Assembly: GCA_963757605.1 (NCBI GenBank)
Contig: CAVWSF010000005.1
Location: 744,001-808,000 of the forward strand
Origin: JAICJC01 sp963757605
GTDB lineage: Bacteria; Actinomycetota; Thermoleophilia; Gaiellales; JAICJC01
Direction of reading: 5' to 3'
Length of the DNA stretch: 64,000 nt
In this document: positions 23,834 through 31,705 of the stretch, one piece after another
How positions within the stretch are numbered: position 1 is the stretch's first letter
How the letters are laid out: every line of letters begins with the position of its first letter
The notes under the pieces: generated by a model
The model's database searches: none
What the model saw: the letters and a program-made list of their open reading frames with translations, nothing else
Told to the model about the DNA's origin: nothing
Translations under genes and position numbers: made by a program

Positions 23834-24445
23834 ATGAGCACCCCGCTCGCCCGTCTCAAGACGGGATATACGCAGGGCGGGCGCGACCTCGGCATGGCCT
23901 TCATGGGCCGGCTCGGCTCGCTCCCGTTCACGCCCAACCAGATCACCGTCGCCGGCCTCCTGCTGAACGTCGTGGCGGCGGCGCTCGTCGTGGAGCGCCA
24001 CTTCGTCTGGGCCACGGTGGTCTTCATCGCCGGCTCGATCCTGGACATCCTTGACGGCGCGCTGGCGCGCACCCACGGCCAGCTGACGCCGTTCGGCGGC
24101 TTCCTCGACTCGACCACGGACCGGCTGTCGGAGGGGCTGATCCTGGGCGCGATCGCGATCGTCCTCGCCGACCAGGGCCACCTGGTCGCCCTCGGGTGCG
24201 TCTTCGTCGCGCTCGTCGGCTCGTTCCTGGTGAGCTACACCCGCGCCAAGGCCGAGTCGCTCGGCGTGCGCGGGGAGGCGGGGCTCATGGCGCGGGCCGA
24301 GCGGGTTGTGCTGATCGCGGCGGTGCTGCCGTTCGCGGGCCTCGGCGCGCTCCCCTACGGCATCTACGTGCTGGCCGGCCTCACCGCGATCACCGTCGTC
24401 CAGCGCATCGTCTACGTCAGAAAGCAACTCACCTCGGAGGGATAG
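23834..24445 (+). CDS. CDP-alcohol phosphatidyltransferase, probable phosphatidylinositol-phosphate synthase
   Basis: 203 residues, about six membrane segments. The full family signature is present: DILDGALAR followed after eight residues by GGFLDSTTD, giving the four catalytic aspartates. Such enzymes join CDP-diacylglycerol with an alcohol. Inositol-3-phosphate synthase is encoded 2 bases downstream, so inositol 3-phosphate is the likely acceptor, as for the actinobacterial enzyme PgsA1. The upstream PAP2 and downstream GT4-PHP genes support an inositol-lipid pathway. Other alcohol substrates remain possible. Confidence 0.85.
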   Translation: MSTPLARLKTGYTQGGRDLGMAFMGRLGSLPFTPNQITVAGLLLNVVAAALVVERHFVWATVVFIAGSILDILDGALARTHGQLTPFGGFLDSTTDRLSEGLILGAIAIVLADQGHLVALGCVFVALVGSFLVSYTRAKAESLGVRGEAGLMARAERVVLIAAVLPFAGLGALPYGIYVLAGLTAITVVQRIVYVRKQLTSEG

Positions 24446-24447
24446 GC

Positions 24448-25602
24448 ATGGCCGATTCGGCCTCCACCAACGGACACAAGAACCCCAGCGGAAAGGTGCG
24501 CGTCGCGATCGTCGGCGCCGGCAACTGCGCCTCCGCGCTCGTCCAGGGCGTCCAGTACTACCGCGACGCCAAGCCCGGCGAGTTCGTCCCCGGTCTCATG
24601 CACGTCGATCTGGGTGGCTACCACATCTCGGACATCGAGTTCACCGCCGCCTTCGACGTCGACGCCGACAAAGTCGGCCGCGACCTCGGCGAGGCGATCT
24701 TCCGCGGCCAGAACAACACCGTGAAGTTCAGCGACGTGCCGAAGCTGAACGTGCCGGTCCACCGCGGCATGACGCACGACGGCATCGGCAAGTACCTGAG
24801 CAAGGTCATCACCAAGGCGCCCGGCGAGACGGCCGACGTCGTGAAGATCCTCCAGGAGACGGGCACCGACGTGGTCGTGAGCTACCTGCCGGTCGGCTCG
24901 GAGGAGGCCACGAAGTGGTACGTCGAGCAGGTGCTGTCGGCGGGCTGCGCGTTCGTGAACTGCGTCCCGGTGTTCATCGCCCGCGAGCCGTACTGGCGGC
25001 GGCGGTTCGAGGAGAAGGGCCTGCCGATCGTCGGCGACGACATCAAGTCACAGGTCGGCGCGACGATCGTCCACCGCCAGCTCACCCGCCTCTTCCGCGA
25101 GCGCGGCGTGCGGCTGGAGCGCACCCACCAGTTGAACGTCGGCGGCAACACCGACTTCATGAACATGCTGGAGCGCGAGCGGCTCGAGTCCAAGAAGATC
25201 TCCAAGACGAACGCCGTGACCTCGGTGCTCGACTACGACATCGGCGCGCGCAACGTCCACATCGGCCCGTCCGACTACGTCGAGTGGCTCGACGACCGCA
25301 AGTGGGCCTACATCCGCATGGAGGGCCGCTCCTTCGGCGACGTGCCGCTCAACATCGAGATGAAGCTCGAGGTGATCGACTCGCCGAACTCGGCGGGCAT
25401 CGTGATCGACGCGGTGCGGTGCGCCAAGCTGGGGCTCGACAACGGCCTCGCCGGGGCGCTCGAGTGGCCGTCGGCCTACTTCATGAAGTCGCCGCCGGTG
25501 CAGCACCCCGATGACGAGTGCCGTGACGAGGTCGAGCGGTTCATCGCGGCCAACACGCGCACGGCGGCCGCCGCCAAGGAGAAGACCAAGGCGAAGGCGT
25601 GA
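24448..25602 (+). CDS. ino1: Inositol-3-phosphate synthase
   Basis: 384 residues. The NAD-binding start is VRVAIVGAGNCASALVQG; further conserved blocks are LPVGSEEATKWYVEQ, VGDDIKSQVGATI and the NVGGNTDFMNM segment with catalytic residues. It is the actinobacterial and archaeal short form. It cyclises glucose 6-phosphate to inositol 3-phosphate, feeding phosphatidylinositol and possibly mycothiol. A good GGAGGGA ribosome-binding site precedes ATG 24448 and the gene follows the transferase after 2 bases. The Lys/Ala tail is probably disordered. Confidence 0.95.
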   Translation: MADSASTNGHKNPSGKVRVAIVGAGNCASALVQGVQYYRDAKPGEFVPGLMHVDLGGYHISDIEFTAAFDVDADKVGRDLGEAIFRGQNNTVKFSDVPKLNVPVHRGMTHDGIGKYLSKVITKAPGETADVVKILQETGTDVVVSYLPVGSEEATKWYVEQVLSAGCAFVNCVPVFIAREPYWRRRFEEKGLPIVGDDIKSQVGATIVHRQLTRLFRERGVRLERTHQLNVGGNTDFMNMLERERLESKKISKTNAVTSVLDYDIGARNVHIGPSDYVEWLDDRKWAYIRMEGRSFGDVPLNIEMKLEVIDSPNSAGIVIDAVRCAKLGLDNGLAGALEWPSAYFMKSPPVQHPDDECRDEVERFIAANTRTAAAAKEKTKAKA

Positions 25603-27407
25603 GCCGACTCAGGCTCTGCCTGGTCTCGCCGTTCGCAATCGACGGCGCGCACCCGGTGGCCGAGCACGTGCGCGGGGCCGCAACGGCCCTGGCGCACTCG
25701 GGCCACCGGGTGACCGTGCTCGCCCCGAGCACGTCGACACGCGCGCTCAGGAGCGGCCGCCGGCGCCTGCGGGCGCTGGCGGGCGGCGACACCGAGGCGC
25801 TGCTCGCGCTCGAGGGCGAGCCGCTCCAGGTGGCGATGACGCCGGCGGTGCCGCTGCGACAGCGCGGCCGCCGCCGCGGCGCGGGCCTCCCCGTCGCGGC
25901 GAGCGCCAACGTCGCGCTGGCGGTGACGACCGGCGGCTTCGACGTCGTCCACGTCCACGAGCCGCTCCTGCCGGGGCTCGCGACCGCGGCCGTCCGGCAC
26001 TCGCCCGGCCTGGTCGTCGCGACCTTCCACTCGGCGGATCCGCGAGCCGTCGCCTACCCGGTCTCGGACCGAGCCCGCGAGCGGTTGCGGGCCCGGATCG
26101 ACGCGCTCGTGGCCACCTCGCCGCAGGCGGCGGCCGCGGCGGCCCAGATGTATCCCGGTGACTACGCGGTCGTCCCGGCCGGCATCTCCGAGCAGTTCGA
26201 GCCGGGCGAGAAGGCGGGCACGCAGATCGCCGCCGAGTGGTCGAGCGAGGGCCGGACGGCGCTGCGCGCGCTCGTGAAGCTCGTCGCGGGCATGCCGGAT
26301 CTCGAGCTCGTCCTGGTCTGGAGCCGGCACGCCCGGCGGCCGATGCGGCCGTACGTCCCGTCGGCGGCGCGCGGCCGGGTGCACGTGCGAAGCCCGAAGG
26401 ACACGGCCGAGCGGGCGGCCGCGATCCGCGACGCCGACGTCTTCGTCGCCGCGCCCGGCGGGGACGCAGCCCTGGCCTGGGAGGCACGCGCGTGCGGGTG
26501 CGCGGTCGTCTCGGCGCTCCCGCCAGGGACGCTCGAGCCAGCCCACCCCGGGCTCGGCTACGCGGCCGACCAGCCGGCGCTGGCGGCGGCCGCCACGGCG
26601 CGCCTGCTCGAGGACGCGGCGCTCCGGGAGGAGCTCGCGACCCGCGGCCGCGCAGCGGCGGACGAGCGCAGCTTCGCCGCGGTGGCCCGCCGGCTCGAGG
26701 AGGTCTACGCCGGCCTCGGCAAGCGCCGCCGCGTCCACCAGCGGCCGCCGCTCGAGGGGCGCGAGGCGATCCTGGTCGACCTCCACATGCACACCAACCA
26801 CTCGCACGACTGCGCCACCGACCCGGCCGCGCTCCTCGACCATTGCATCGCCCAGGGCCTGGGCGCGGTGGCGATCACGGACCACAACGAGATCTCCGGC
26901 GCGCTCGAGGCGGCCTCGCTCGGAAAGCCGATCACGGTCATCGTCGGCGAGGAGGTGAAGACCGCCCAGGGCGAGGTGATCGGGCTCTTCCTCCAGGAGC
27001 GGATCGAGCGCGGGCTCTCGATGGACGAGACGATCGCGGCGATCCAGGACCAGGGCGGGCTCGTCTACATGCCCCATCCGTTCGACCGCATGCACACGAT
27101 CCCGGACTCGGCGACGCTCCTTCGCGTCCTCGACCGGATCGACATCTTCGAGGTCTACAACTCGCGGCTCCTCTTCGACGCCTTCAACGACGACGCCCTG
27201 CGGTTCGCGGCCAAGTACAACCTGATCCAGGCGGCCGGCTCGGACGCGCACGTCCTCCAGGGCATCGGCACGGCCCTGAACCAGATCCCGGCGTTCGCCG
27301 GGCCGGAGGAGCTCCTGCTCGCGATGCGCCAGAACCAGATCGTCCGCCGTCCGAAGAGCCTGCTGTATCTTCAGGGGCTGAAGTGGGTCCAGAGCGTGAG
27401 CAGGTAG
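25599..27407 (+). CDS. Fusion protein: GT4 glycosyltransferase and PHP phosphoesterase domain
   Basis: 602 residues. Residues 1 to about 370 form a GT-B glycosyltransferase of family 4 type, with VSPFAIDGAHPVAEHVRGAA at the start, a VHVHEPLL segment and a degenerate donor site. From about 385 comes a complete PHP domain: DLHMHTNHSHD, ITDHNE, GEEV, MPHPFDRMH and AGSDAHV give the metal-binding His and Asp residues. GTG at 25599 overlaps the ino1 stop. In an inositol-lipid operon the GT4 half may be a PimA-like mannosyltransferase and the PHP half a phosphoinositide phosphatase; this is inference. Confidence 0.88.
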   Translation: MSRLRLCLVSPFAIDGAHPVAEHVRGAATALAHSGHRVTVLAPSTSTRALRSGRRRLRALAGGDTEALLALEGEPLQVAMTPAVPLRQRGRRRGAGLPVAASANVALAVTTGGFDVVHVHEPLLPGLATAAVRHSPGLVVATFHSADPRAVAYPVSDRARERLRARIDALVATSPQAAAAAAQMYPGDYAVVPAGISEQFEPGEKAGTQIAAEWSSEGRTALRALVKLVAGMPDLELVLVWSRHARRPMRPYVPSAARGRVHVRSPKDTAERAAAIRDADVFVAAPGGDAALAWEARACGCAVVSALPPGTLEPAHPGLGYAADQPALAAAATARLLEDAALREELATRGRAAADERSFAAVARRLEEVYAGLGKRRRVHQRPPLEGREAILVDLHMHTNHSHDCATDPAALLDHCIAQGLGAVAITDHNEISGALEAASLGKPITVIVGEEVKTAQGEVIGLFLQERIERGLSMDETIAAIQDQGGLVYMPHPFDRMHTIPDSATLLRVLDRIDIFEVYNSRLLFDAFNDDALRFAAKYNLIQAAGSDAHVLQGIGTALNQIPAFAGPEELLLAMRQNQIVRRPKSLLYLQGLKWVQSVSR

Positions 27408-27442
27408 AGGCATCGGGCGCTCCTCGCCGAATACGGCGATGG

Positions 27443-28048
27443 GTGAACGTGGCCGAGGACCAGATCTACGAGCGCTACCAGGCGAAGGCGATCGCCGAGA
27501 TCAACGCCCTCGGGCACGACATCGCCGAGTGGCTGCGCGAGACGCATCCCGGCGCCGCCCCGGTGCTCGGCACCGGCCATCCGCTGGCCGACATCCTGCT
27601 CCTCAAGTACTCCCCGCTGCCGGCGGAGACCCAGGAGGGCGTGGCGTTCTTCGGCCGCTCCGGCCAGGCGATTCTCAAGAGCCTCCAGCGCCTGCGGATC
27701 GATCCGCTCATGCTGTACGGAACCGACTGCGTCAAGGCCGCGGTCGACCCGGCCGACGCCGACCTGGCGCAATGCCGGCTGTGGCTCACCCGCGAGATCC
27801 ACATCACCCAGCCGCGCATGATCGTGGCGATGGGCGACGCCGCCCACGCGTTCCTGGACTCGATCGAGTTCCCGCTCTCGGTCGCAGGCGACGGGACGGC
27901 CGGCGAGATCCAGCAGTGGACGCCAACGATCGAGCTCCTGCCGACGCCCGACATCGACGAGTGCCTCGACAGCTCGCAGTCGAAGCAGGAGTTCTGGGCC
28001 GCGTTCCGGGCGCTCGGCGAGTGGTACGAGAACCTGCCGCCCTACTGA
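27443..28048 (+). CDS. Uracil-DNA-glycosylase-superfamily protein with altered motifs
   Basis: About 201 residues. The fold is suggested by GVAFFGRSGQAILKSLQRL, YGTDCVKAAV and RMIVAMGDAAHAFL, which line up with the GRSG, N-partner and strand motifs of family 4 and 5 UDGs. The first motif (normally GEAPG) reads GTGHPLADILLLKYS, the C-terminal HPS-type motif reads LPTPDIDECL, and the iron-sulfur cysteines are missing. It may therefore be catalytically changed or inactive. GTG at 27443 is my start; GTG 27449 is possible. The last codon and stop lie inside the palindrome at 28042-28080. Confidence 0.7.
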   Translation: MNVAEDQIYERYQAKAIAEINALGHDIAEWLRETHPGAAPVLGTGHPLADILLLKYSPLPAETQEGVAFFGRSGQAILKSLQRLRIDPLMLYGTDCVKAAVDPADADLAQCRLWLTREIHITQPRMIVAMGDAAHAFLDSIEFPLSVAGDGTAGEIQQWTPTIELLPTPDIDECLDSSQSKQEFWAAFRALGEWYENLPPY

Positions 28049-28080
28049 AAAATTGGGGTCAGACCCCAATTTTTCAGTAG
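28042..28080. terminator. 39-bp near-perfect palindrome (GGGGTC-A-GACCCC), terminator-like repeat
   Basis: Two perfectly complementary 19-base arms (28042-28060 and 28062-28080) flank a single A. Each strand has a GC core next to runs of A and T, so it can act as a bidirectional intrinsic terminator. The left arm contains the stop codon of the UDG-like gene. A second, degenerate copy is at 33710-33737. The two copies and their placement at gene ends suggest a dispersed repeat. Confidence 0.75.
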
Positions 28081-28113
28081 CCTTGCAATTGCGTGCCTGA
28101 CGCCGGAATTGCG

Positions 28114-28119
28114 CATACT
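28114..28119 (+). promoter_or_regulatory. -10-like box (CATACT) of the peptidase E operon
   Basis: CATACT ends 8 bases before the ATG at 28128 and follows the palindromic terminator, so the protease genes probably start a new leaderless transcript here. Confidence 0.45.
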
Positions 28120-28127
28120 GCGCGGCG

Positions 28128-28820
28128 ATGGCTGAGCGGAACATCGTCGCGCTGGGTGGAGGGGGCTTCGGGGGCGCTCGCGGGGATCGCGCCATCGATG
28201 ACTTCGTCCTCGGGCTGGCGGGCGGCGTGCGGCCGGCGGTCTGCTTCGTGCCGACCGCGTCGGGCGATGCCGACACCTACGTCGTCCGCTTCCACGCCGC
28301 GTTCCCGCCCGACCGGGCGCGCGCGACCCACCTGCCGCTCTTCGCCCGCGACACGCGCAACCTGCGCGACCACCTCCTCGGGCAGGACGTGATCTACGTG
28401 GGCGGCGGGAACACCGTGAACATGCTCGCGATCTGGCGCGCCCACGGCGTCGACGCCGCCCTGCGCGATGCGTGGGAGGCGGGCGTCGTCATGGCCGGCA
28501 TGTCGGCCGGAGCGCTGTGCTGGTTCGAGGGCGGCATCACCGACTCCTACGGCGCGGTCGACGGCCTCCCCGACGGGCTCGGCCTGCTGCCGGGAAGCAT
28601 GTGCCCGCATTTCGACAGCGAGCCCGGCCGCAGGCCCGTCTACCTGCGCCTGGTGGCCGAGGGCGCGCTCCCGGCAGGGATCGCGGCCGACGACGACTGC
28701 GCGCTGCACTTCCTCGGCACGTCCCTCGCCGAGGCGGTCTCGGCGCGCGACGGCGCCGGGGCCTACCGGATCGACGCGTCCGGCGAGTCGCCGCTTCCCG
28801 TGCGCCGGCTCGGCGGATGA
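28128..28820 (+). CDS. Peptidase E-like serine peptidase (family S51)
   Basis: 230 residues, no signal peptide. The nucleophile elbow is AGMSAGALCWF (Ser about 126), preceded by the glycine-rich YVGGGNTVNML and followed by a His in MCPHFDSE. These are the features of family S51, which includes alpha-aspartyl dipeptidase and cyanophycinase. It is cytoplasmic and probably a peptidase for acidic dipeptides. The stop overlaps the start of the presenilin-like gene (ATGA), so the two are translationally coupled. Confidence 0.88.
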   Translation: MAERNIVALGGGGFGGARGDRAIDDFVLGLAGGVRPAVCFVPTASGDADTYVVRFHAAFPPDRARATHLPLFARDTRNLRDHLLGQDVIYVGGGNTVNMLAIWRAHGVDAALRDAWEAGVVMAGMSAGALCWFEGGITDSYGAVDGLPDGLGLLPGSMCPHFDSEPGRRPVYLRLVAEGALPAGIAADDDCALHFLGTSLAEAVSARDGAGAYRIDASGESPLPVRRLGG

Positions 28821-29554
28821 GACGGGCGGCTGCGCCCGCCGCAGCAGTCGCCTGCCTCGGTGCGTTCAACCTGCTCGCCCCCCACCTCCCCGAGCCGCGG
28901 ACGTGGGGCCAGATCGCCGGCCTCGCGCTGATCTCGTTCCCGCTCGCCGCGCTCGTGGTCGCCTCCCTCCTGCCCTTCGCCGGCTCGAGGCCCGCGGTGC
29001 TGGCCGCGGCCGCCGCCTGCAGCGCGGCCCTCGCCGGGCTCCTGATCGCCGCCGGGCTGGCCGGAACCCCGGCCACGCTCGCCAAGCTGGTGGCCGCGAC
29101 CTGTGCCGGCTTCGCGCTCGCCGTGCTCCTGCGTACGCCGGTGGAGCTGGCCGGGATCGCCGTCCTGGTCGCGGCGGTCGACGCCGCAAGCGTCGCGGCC
29201 GGGCCGACGCACGTCATCGTCGAGCACCATGCCGACGTCCTGGACACGTTCACGCTCGCGTTCCATCCGCTCGGCAGCCCGGGCGCGGCGCAGATCGGCG
29301 TGAGCGACTTCGTCTTCTTCGCCCTCTTCGTCGCCGCGGCGGGCCGGATGGGCCTGCGCCGCCGCGCCACCTGGGTGGCGATGACGGCGTCGTTCGGGGC
29401 CACCGCGGCGATCTCGTACGCGACCGACGCCACGCTCCCGGCGCTGCCGCTCCTCTCGCTGGGCCTGATCCTCCCGAACGCCGACCTTCTGTGGGCACGC
29501 GCACGGGGGACGGGTGGGTCACCCGATCGGGAGAGCGGAACCTCCTCGATTTGA
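28817..29554 (+). CDS. Membrane protein with presenilin/SPP-like (family A22) motifs
   Basis: 245 residues and seven or eight hydrophobic segments. Three landmarks occur in the order and spacing of intramembrane aspartyl proteases: AAVDAASV (Asp 122, in place of YD), IGVSDFVFFAL (Asp 164, in place of GXGD) and LPALPLLS (208-211, the PALP motif). The YD and GLGD motifs are not canonical, so activity is uncertain. It lies between a peptidase E and a sedolisin gene, coupled to the former by an ATGA overlap, which supports a proteolytic role. Confidence 0.65.
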   Translation: MRRAAAPAAAVACLGAFNLLAPHLPEPRTWGQIAGLALISFPLAALVVASLLPFAGSRPAVLAAAAACSAALAGLLIAAGLAGTPATLAKLVAATCAGFALAVLLRTPVELAGIAVLVAAVDAASVAAGPTHVIVEHHADVLDTFTLAFHPLGSPGAAQIGVSDFVFFALFVAAAGRMGLRRRATWVAMTASFGATAAISYATDATLPALPLLSLGLILPNADLLWARARGTGGSPDRESGTSSI

Positions 29555-29569
29555 CCGATCTCAACGGGG

Positions 29570-31504
29570 ATGAGCCGACGGCTGAGGTCGACGCTGCCCC
29601 TGGTTGCGCTGTGCGCGGCGGCCGTCTGCCTGCTTGCGGCGCCCGCCGCCTACGCGGGCAAGGTCGCGGTTGCCGACACCCAGCCCGACTGGGCGAGCAC
29701 GGCGAACATGACCGGCGCCGACCAGAGCTCCGACAAGGTCGTCTTCTCGGTGTGGCTCGGGTGGAAGCGGGCCGGAGCGCTCGACCGCACGCTGGCCGGC
29801 CTCTACGACCCGTCCTCGCCCAGCTACCGCCGCTGGCTCACGCCCGCGCAGTTCCACGCCCGCTTCTCGCCGGGTGCAAGCGAGGTCGCGTCCGTCCGCT
29901 CGTGGCTCTCGTCCGAGGGCTTCTCGATCGTGGGCGTCCCGGCGAACCGCCTCTTCGTGACGGCGGAGGGCTCGGTGGGCGAGGTGGAGCAGGCCTTCGG
30001 CGTCGACGAGAACATGTACCGCGTCGAAGGCTCCGTCCTGCGCGCGCCCAACCACGATCCGGTCGTGCCGGCCGCCGTCGCCCCGCTCATCAGCGCGATC
30101 ACCGGCCTCGACGGCGCGATGACGCTCGCGCACCCGAACGTCGACACGCCGCAGCCGCCGCCGGCCGGCACGTCCGTCGGGCCGTGCTCGAGCTACTGGG
30201 GCCAGCGCACGTCCTCGTTCTTCACGAACCCGTATGGGCCGGGGCCGCTGCCGTGGATCGTCTGCGGCTACCAGCCGCAGCAGATCGACTCGGCCTACGG
30301 CATCGACCGGCTGCACGCCGCCGGGCTCGACGGCCGCGGACAGACGATCGCGATCACCGGCGCGTTCTTCTCGCCCACGATCCGCCAGGACGTGGCCCAC
30401 TTCTCGCATCGGTACCGCCTCGACCGCGTCCACGGCGGCCACCACCACGGCTCCGCCGGCTTCGACTACCGCGAGATCGCCGCGCCCGGCACCCAGCGGT
30501 TCCCGAGGAACCCGGCCGAGACGCAGAGCTGGTACATCGAGCAGGCGCTCGACGTCGAGTGGGCCCACGCCGTGGCCCCGCGGGCGAACATCGTCTACGT
30601 CGGCGCCGCCAACGACGCGCGCGGACTCGACCTGGCCCTGAACTACGCGGTCGACCACCACGTGGCCGACGTCATCTCGAACTCCTGGGGCCTGCCGGAG
30701 GCGTTCGTCTCGCGCGGCGAGATCATGGCGCTGAACTCGGTCTTCCAGCAGGCGGCGGCCCAGGGCACCGGCGTCTACTTCGCCTCGGGCGACGCCGGCG
30801 ACAACAAGGCCGTGGTCGGCGCCCGCTCTGCCGGGTTCCCGGACTCGAGCCCGTGGGTCACCTCCGTGGGCGGCACGAGCCTGGGGATCGGCTCGCACGG
30901 CCAGTACCTGTGGGAGGCCGGCTGGGGCACGACCTCGACCGACTGGAACCACGACCACTGGCAGCCCGCGGCGCCGGGCCCGTTCCTGTACGGGTCGGGC
31001 GGCGGCCCGAGCCACGTCTTCGCGATGCCCGGCTACCAGGCCGCGGAGGTGCCGCCGTCGGCCGCGACCTGGAACGGCAAGCTGCGCCGGGTCGAGCCCG
31101 ACATCTCCATGGTCGCCGACCCGCAGACCGGCGTCACGTTCTCGCAGACCTACGTGACCGCCTCGGGGCACCGGCGGATCATCGACTCGTGGATCGGCGG
31201 CACCAGCCTCTCGGCACCGCTCCTGGCGGGCATCATGGCGCTCGCCGACCAGCACGCCGGGATGCCGCACGGCTTCATCAACCCGAGCCTCTACCTGATG
31301 GGCGGGACGGGCGGGCTGCGCGACGTGACCGGCGGCCACCAGTCGCTGGCCGTCCTGCGAAACGCGCTCGTGGGCACCAAGGTCGTGACCCGCCTTCGGT
31401 CGATCGAGCGGGACAGCTCGCTCGCGGCGACACTGGGCTGGGACCCGGTCACAGGCCTCGGCTCGCCCTACGCGCCGGCGTTCGTGGCCGCGCTAGATGG
31501 TTGA
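29570..31504 (+). CDS. Secreted sedolisin (serine-carboxyl peptidase, family S53)
   Basis: 644 residues. Signal peptide (about 1-29, ending AAPAAYAG), a pro-kumamolisin activation domain (about 50-185), then the catalytic domain. The triad is visible as Glu 324 and Asp 328 in YIEQALDVEWAHAVAP and Ser 546 in GGTSLSAPLLAG; ASGDAGD near 408 gives the oxyanion Asp. Such enzymes are acid endopeptidases made as zymogens. The stop codon and last three residues are encoded by the inverted end of the MITE-like element at 31493, so the original C-terminus has been altered. Confidence 0.93.
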   Translation: MSRRLRSTLPLVALCAAAVCLLAAPAAYAGKVAVADTQPDWASTANMTGADQSSDKVVFSVWLGWKRAGALDRTLAGLYDPSSPSYRRWLTPAQFHARFSPGASEVASVRSWLSSEGFSIVGVPANRLFVTAEGSVGEVEQAFGVDENMYRVEGSVLRAPNHDPVVPAAVAPLISAITGLDGAMTLAHPNVDTPQPPPAGTSVGPCSSYWGQRTSSFFTNPYGPGPLPWIVCGYQPQQIDSAYGIDRLHAAGLDGRGQTIAITGAFFSPTIRQDVAHFSHRYRLDRVHGGHHHGSAGFDYREIAAPGTQRFPRNPAETQSWYIEQALDVEWAHAVAPRANIVYVGAANDARGLDLALNYAVDHHVADVISNSWGLPEAFVSRGEIMALNSVFQQAAAQGTGVYFASGDAGDNKAVVGARSAGFPDSSPWVTSVGGTSLGIGSHGQYLWEAGWGTTSTDWNHDHWQPAAPGPFLYGSGGGPSHVFAMPGYQAAEVPPSAATWNGKLRRVEPDISMVADPQTGVTFSQTYVTASGHRRIIDSWIGGTSLSAPLLAGIMALADQHAGMPHGFINPSLYLMGGTGGLRDVTGGHQSLAVLRNALVGTKVVTRLRSIERDSSLAATLGWDPVTGLGSPYAPAFVAALDG

Positions 31505-31696
31505 TCGATAACTCCCGCGATGTTCTGGGCGGCGAGAACCGAGCAGCGCAAGGACGCAGGAAGGCCCAATATCGGGTGATATTGGGCCGACCGAGGACGT
31601 CGCGATGCGACGGTTTCGCAGCCGCAGCGCCGCCACCGTCGCTGACCCGGGCATCTGTGCGCCCAGGCGCGCGTGAGTTATCGATCAATCATCTAG
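31493..31696. mobile_element. MITE-like non-coding element, 204 bp
   Basis: Inverted ends of 27 bases (31493-31519 and 31670-31696; CTAGATG at the tips) match except at two positions. The element encodes no transposase and has an internal perfect 11-bp hairpin, GGCCCAATATC with a 4-base loop (31563-31588). The tips read CTAG on both sides and may include a target duplication. It supplies the stop codon of the sedolisin gene and ends 9 bases before the probable start of the BtuF-like gene. No second copy was noticed. Confidence 0.75.
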
Positions 31697-31705
31697 GCTG
31701 ACCGC

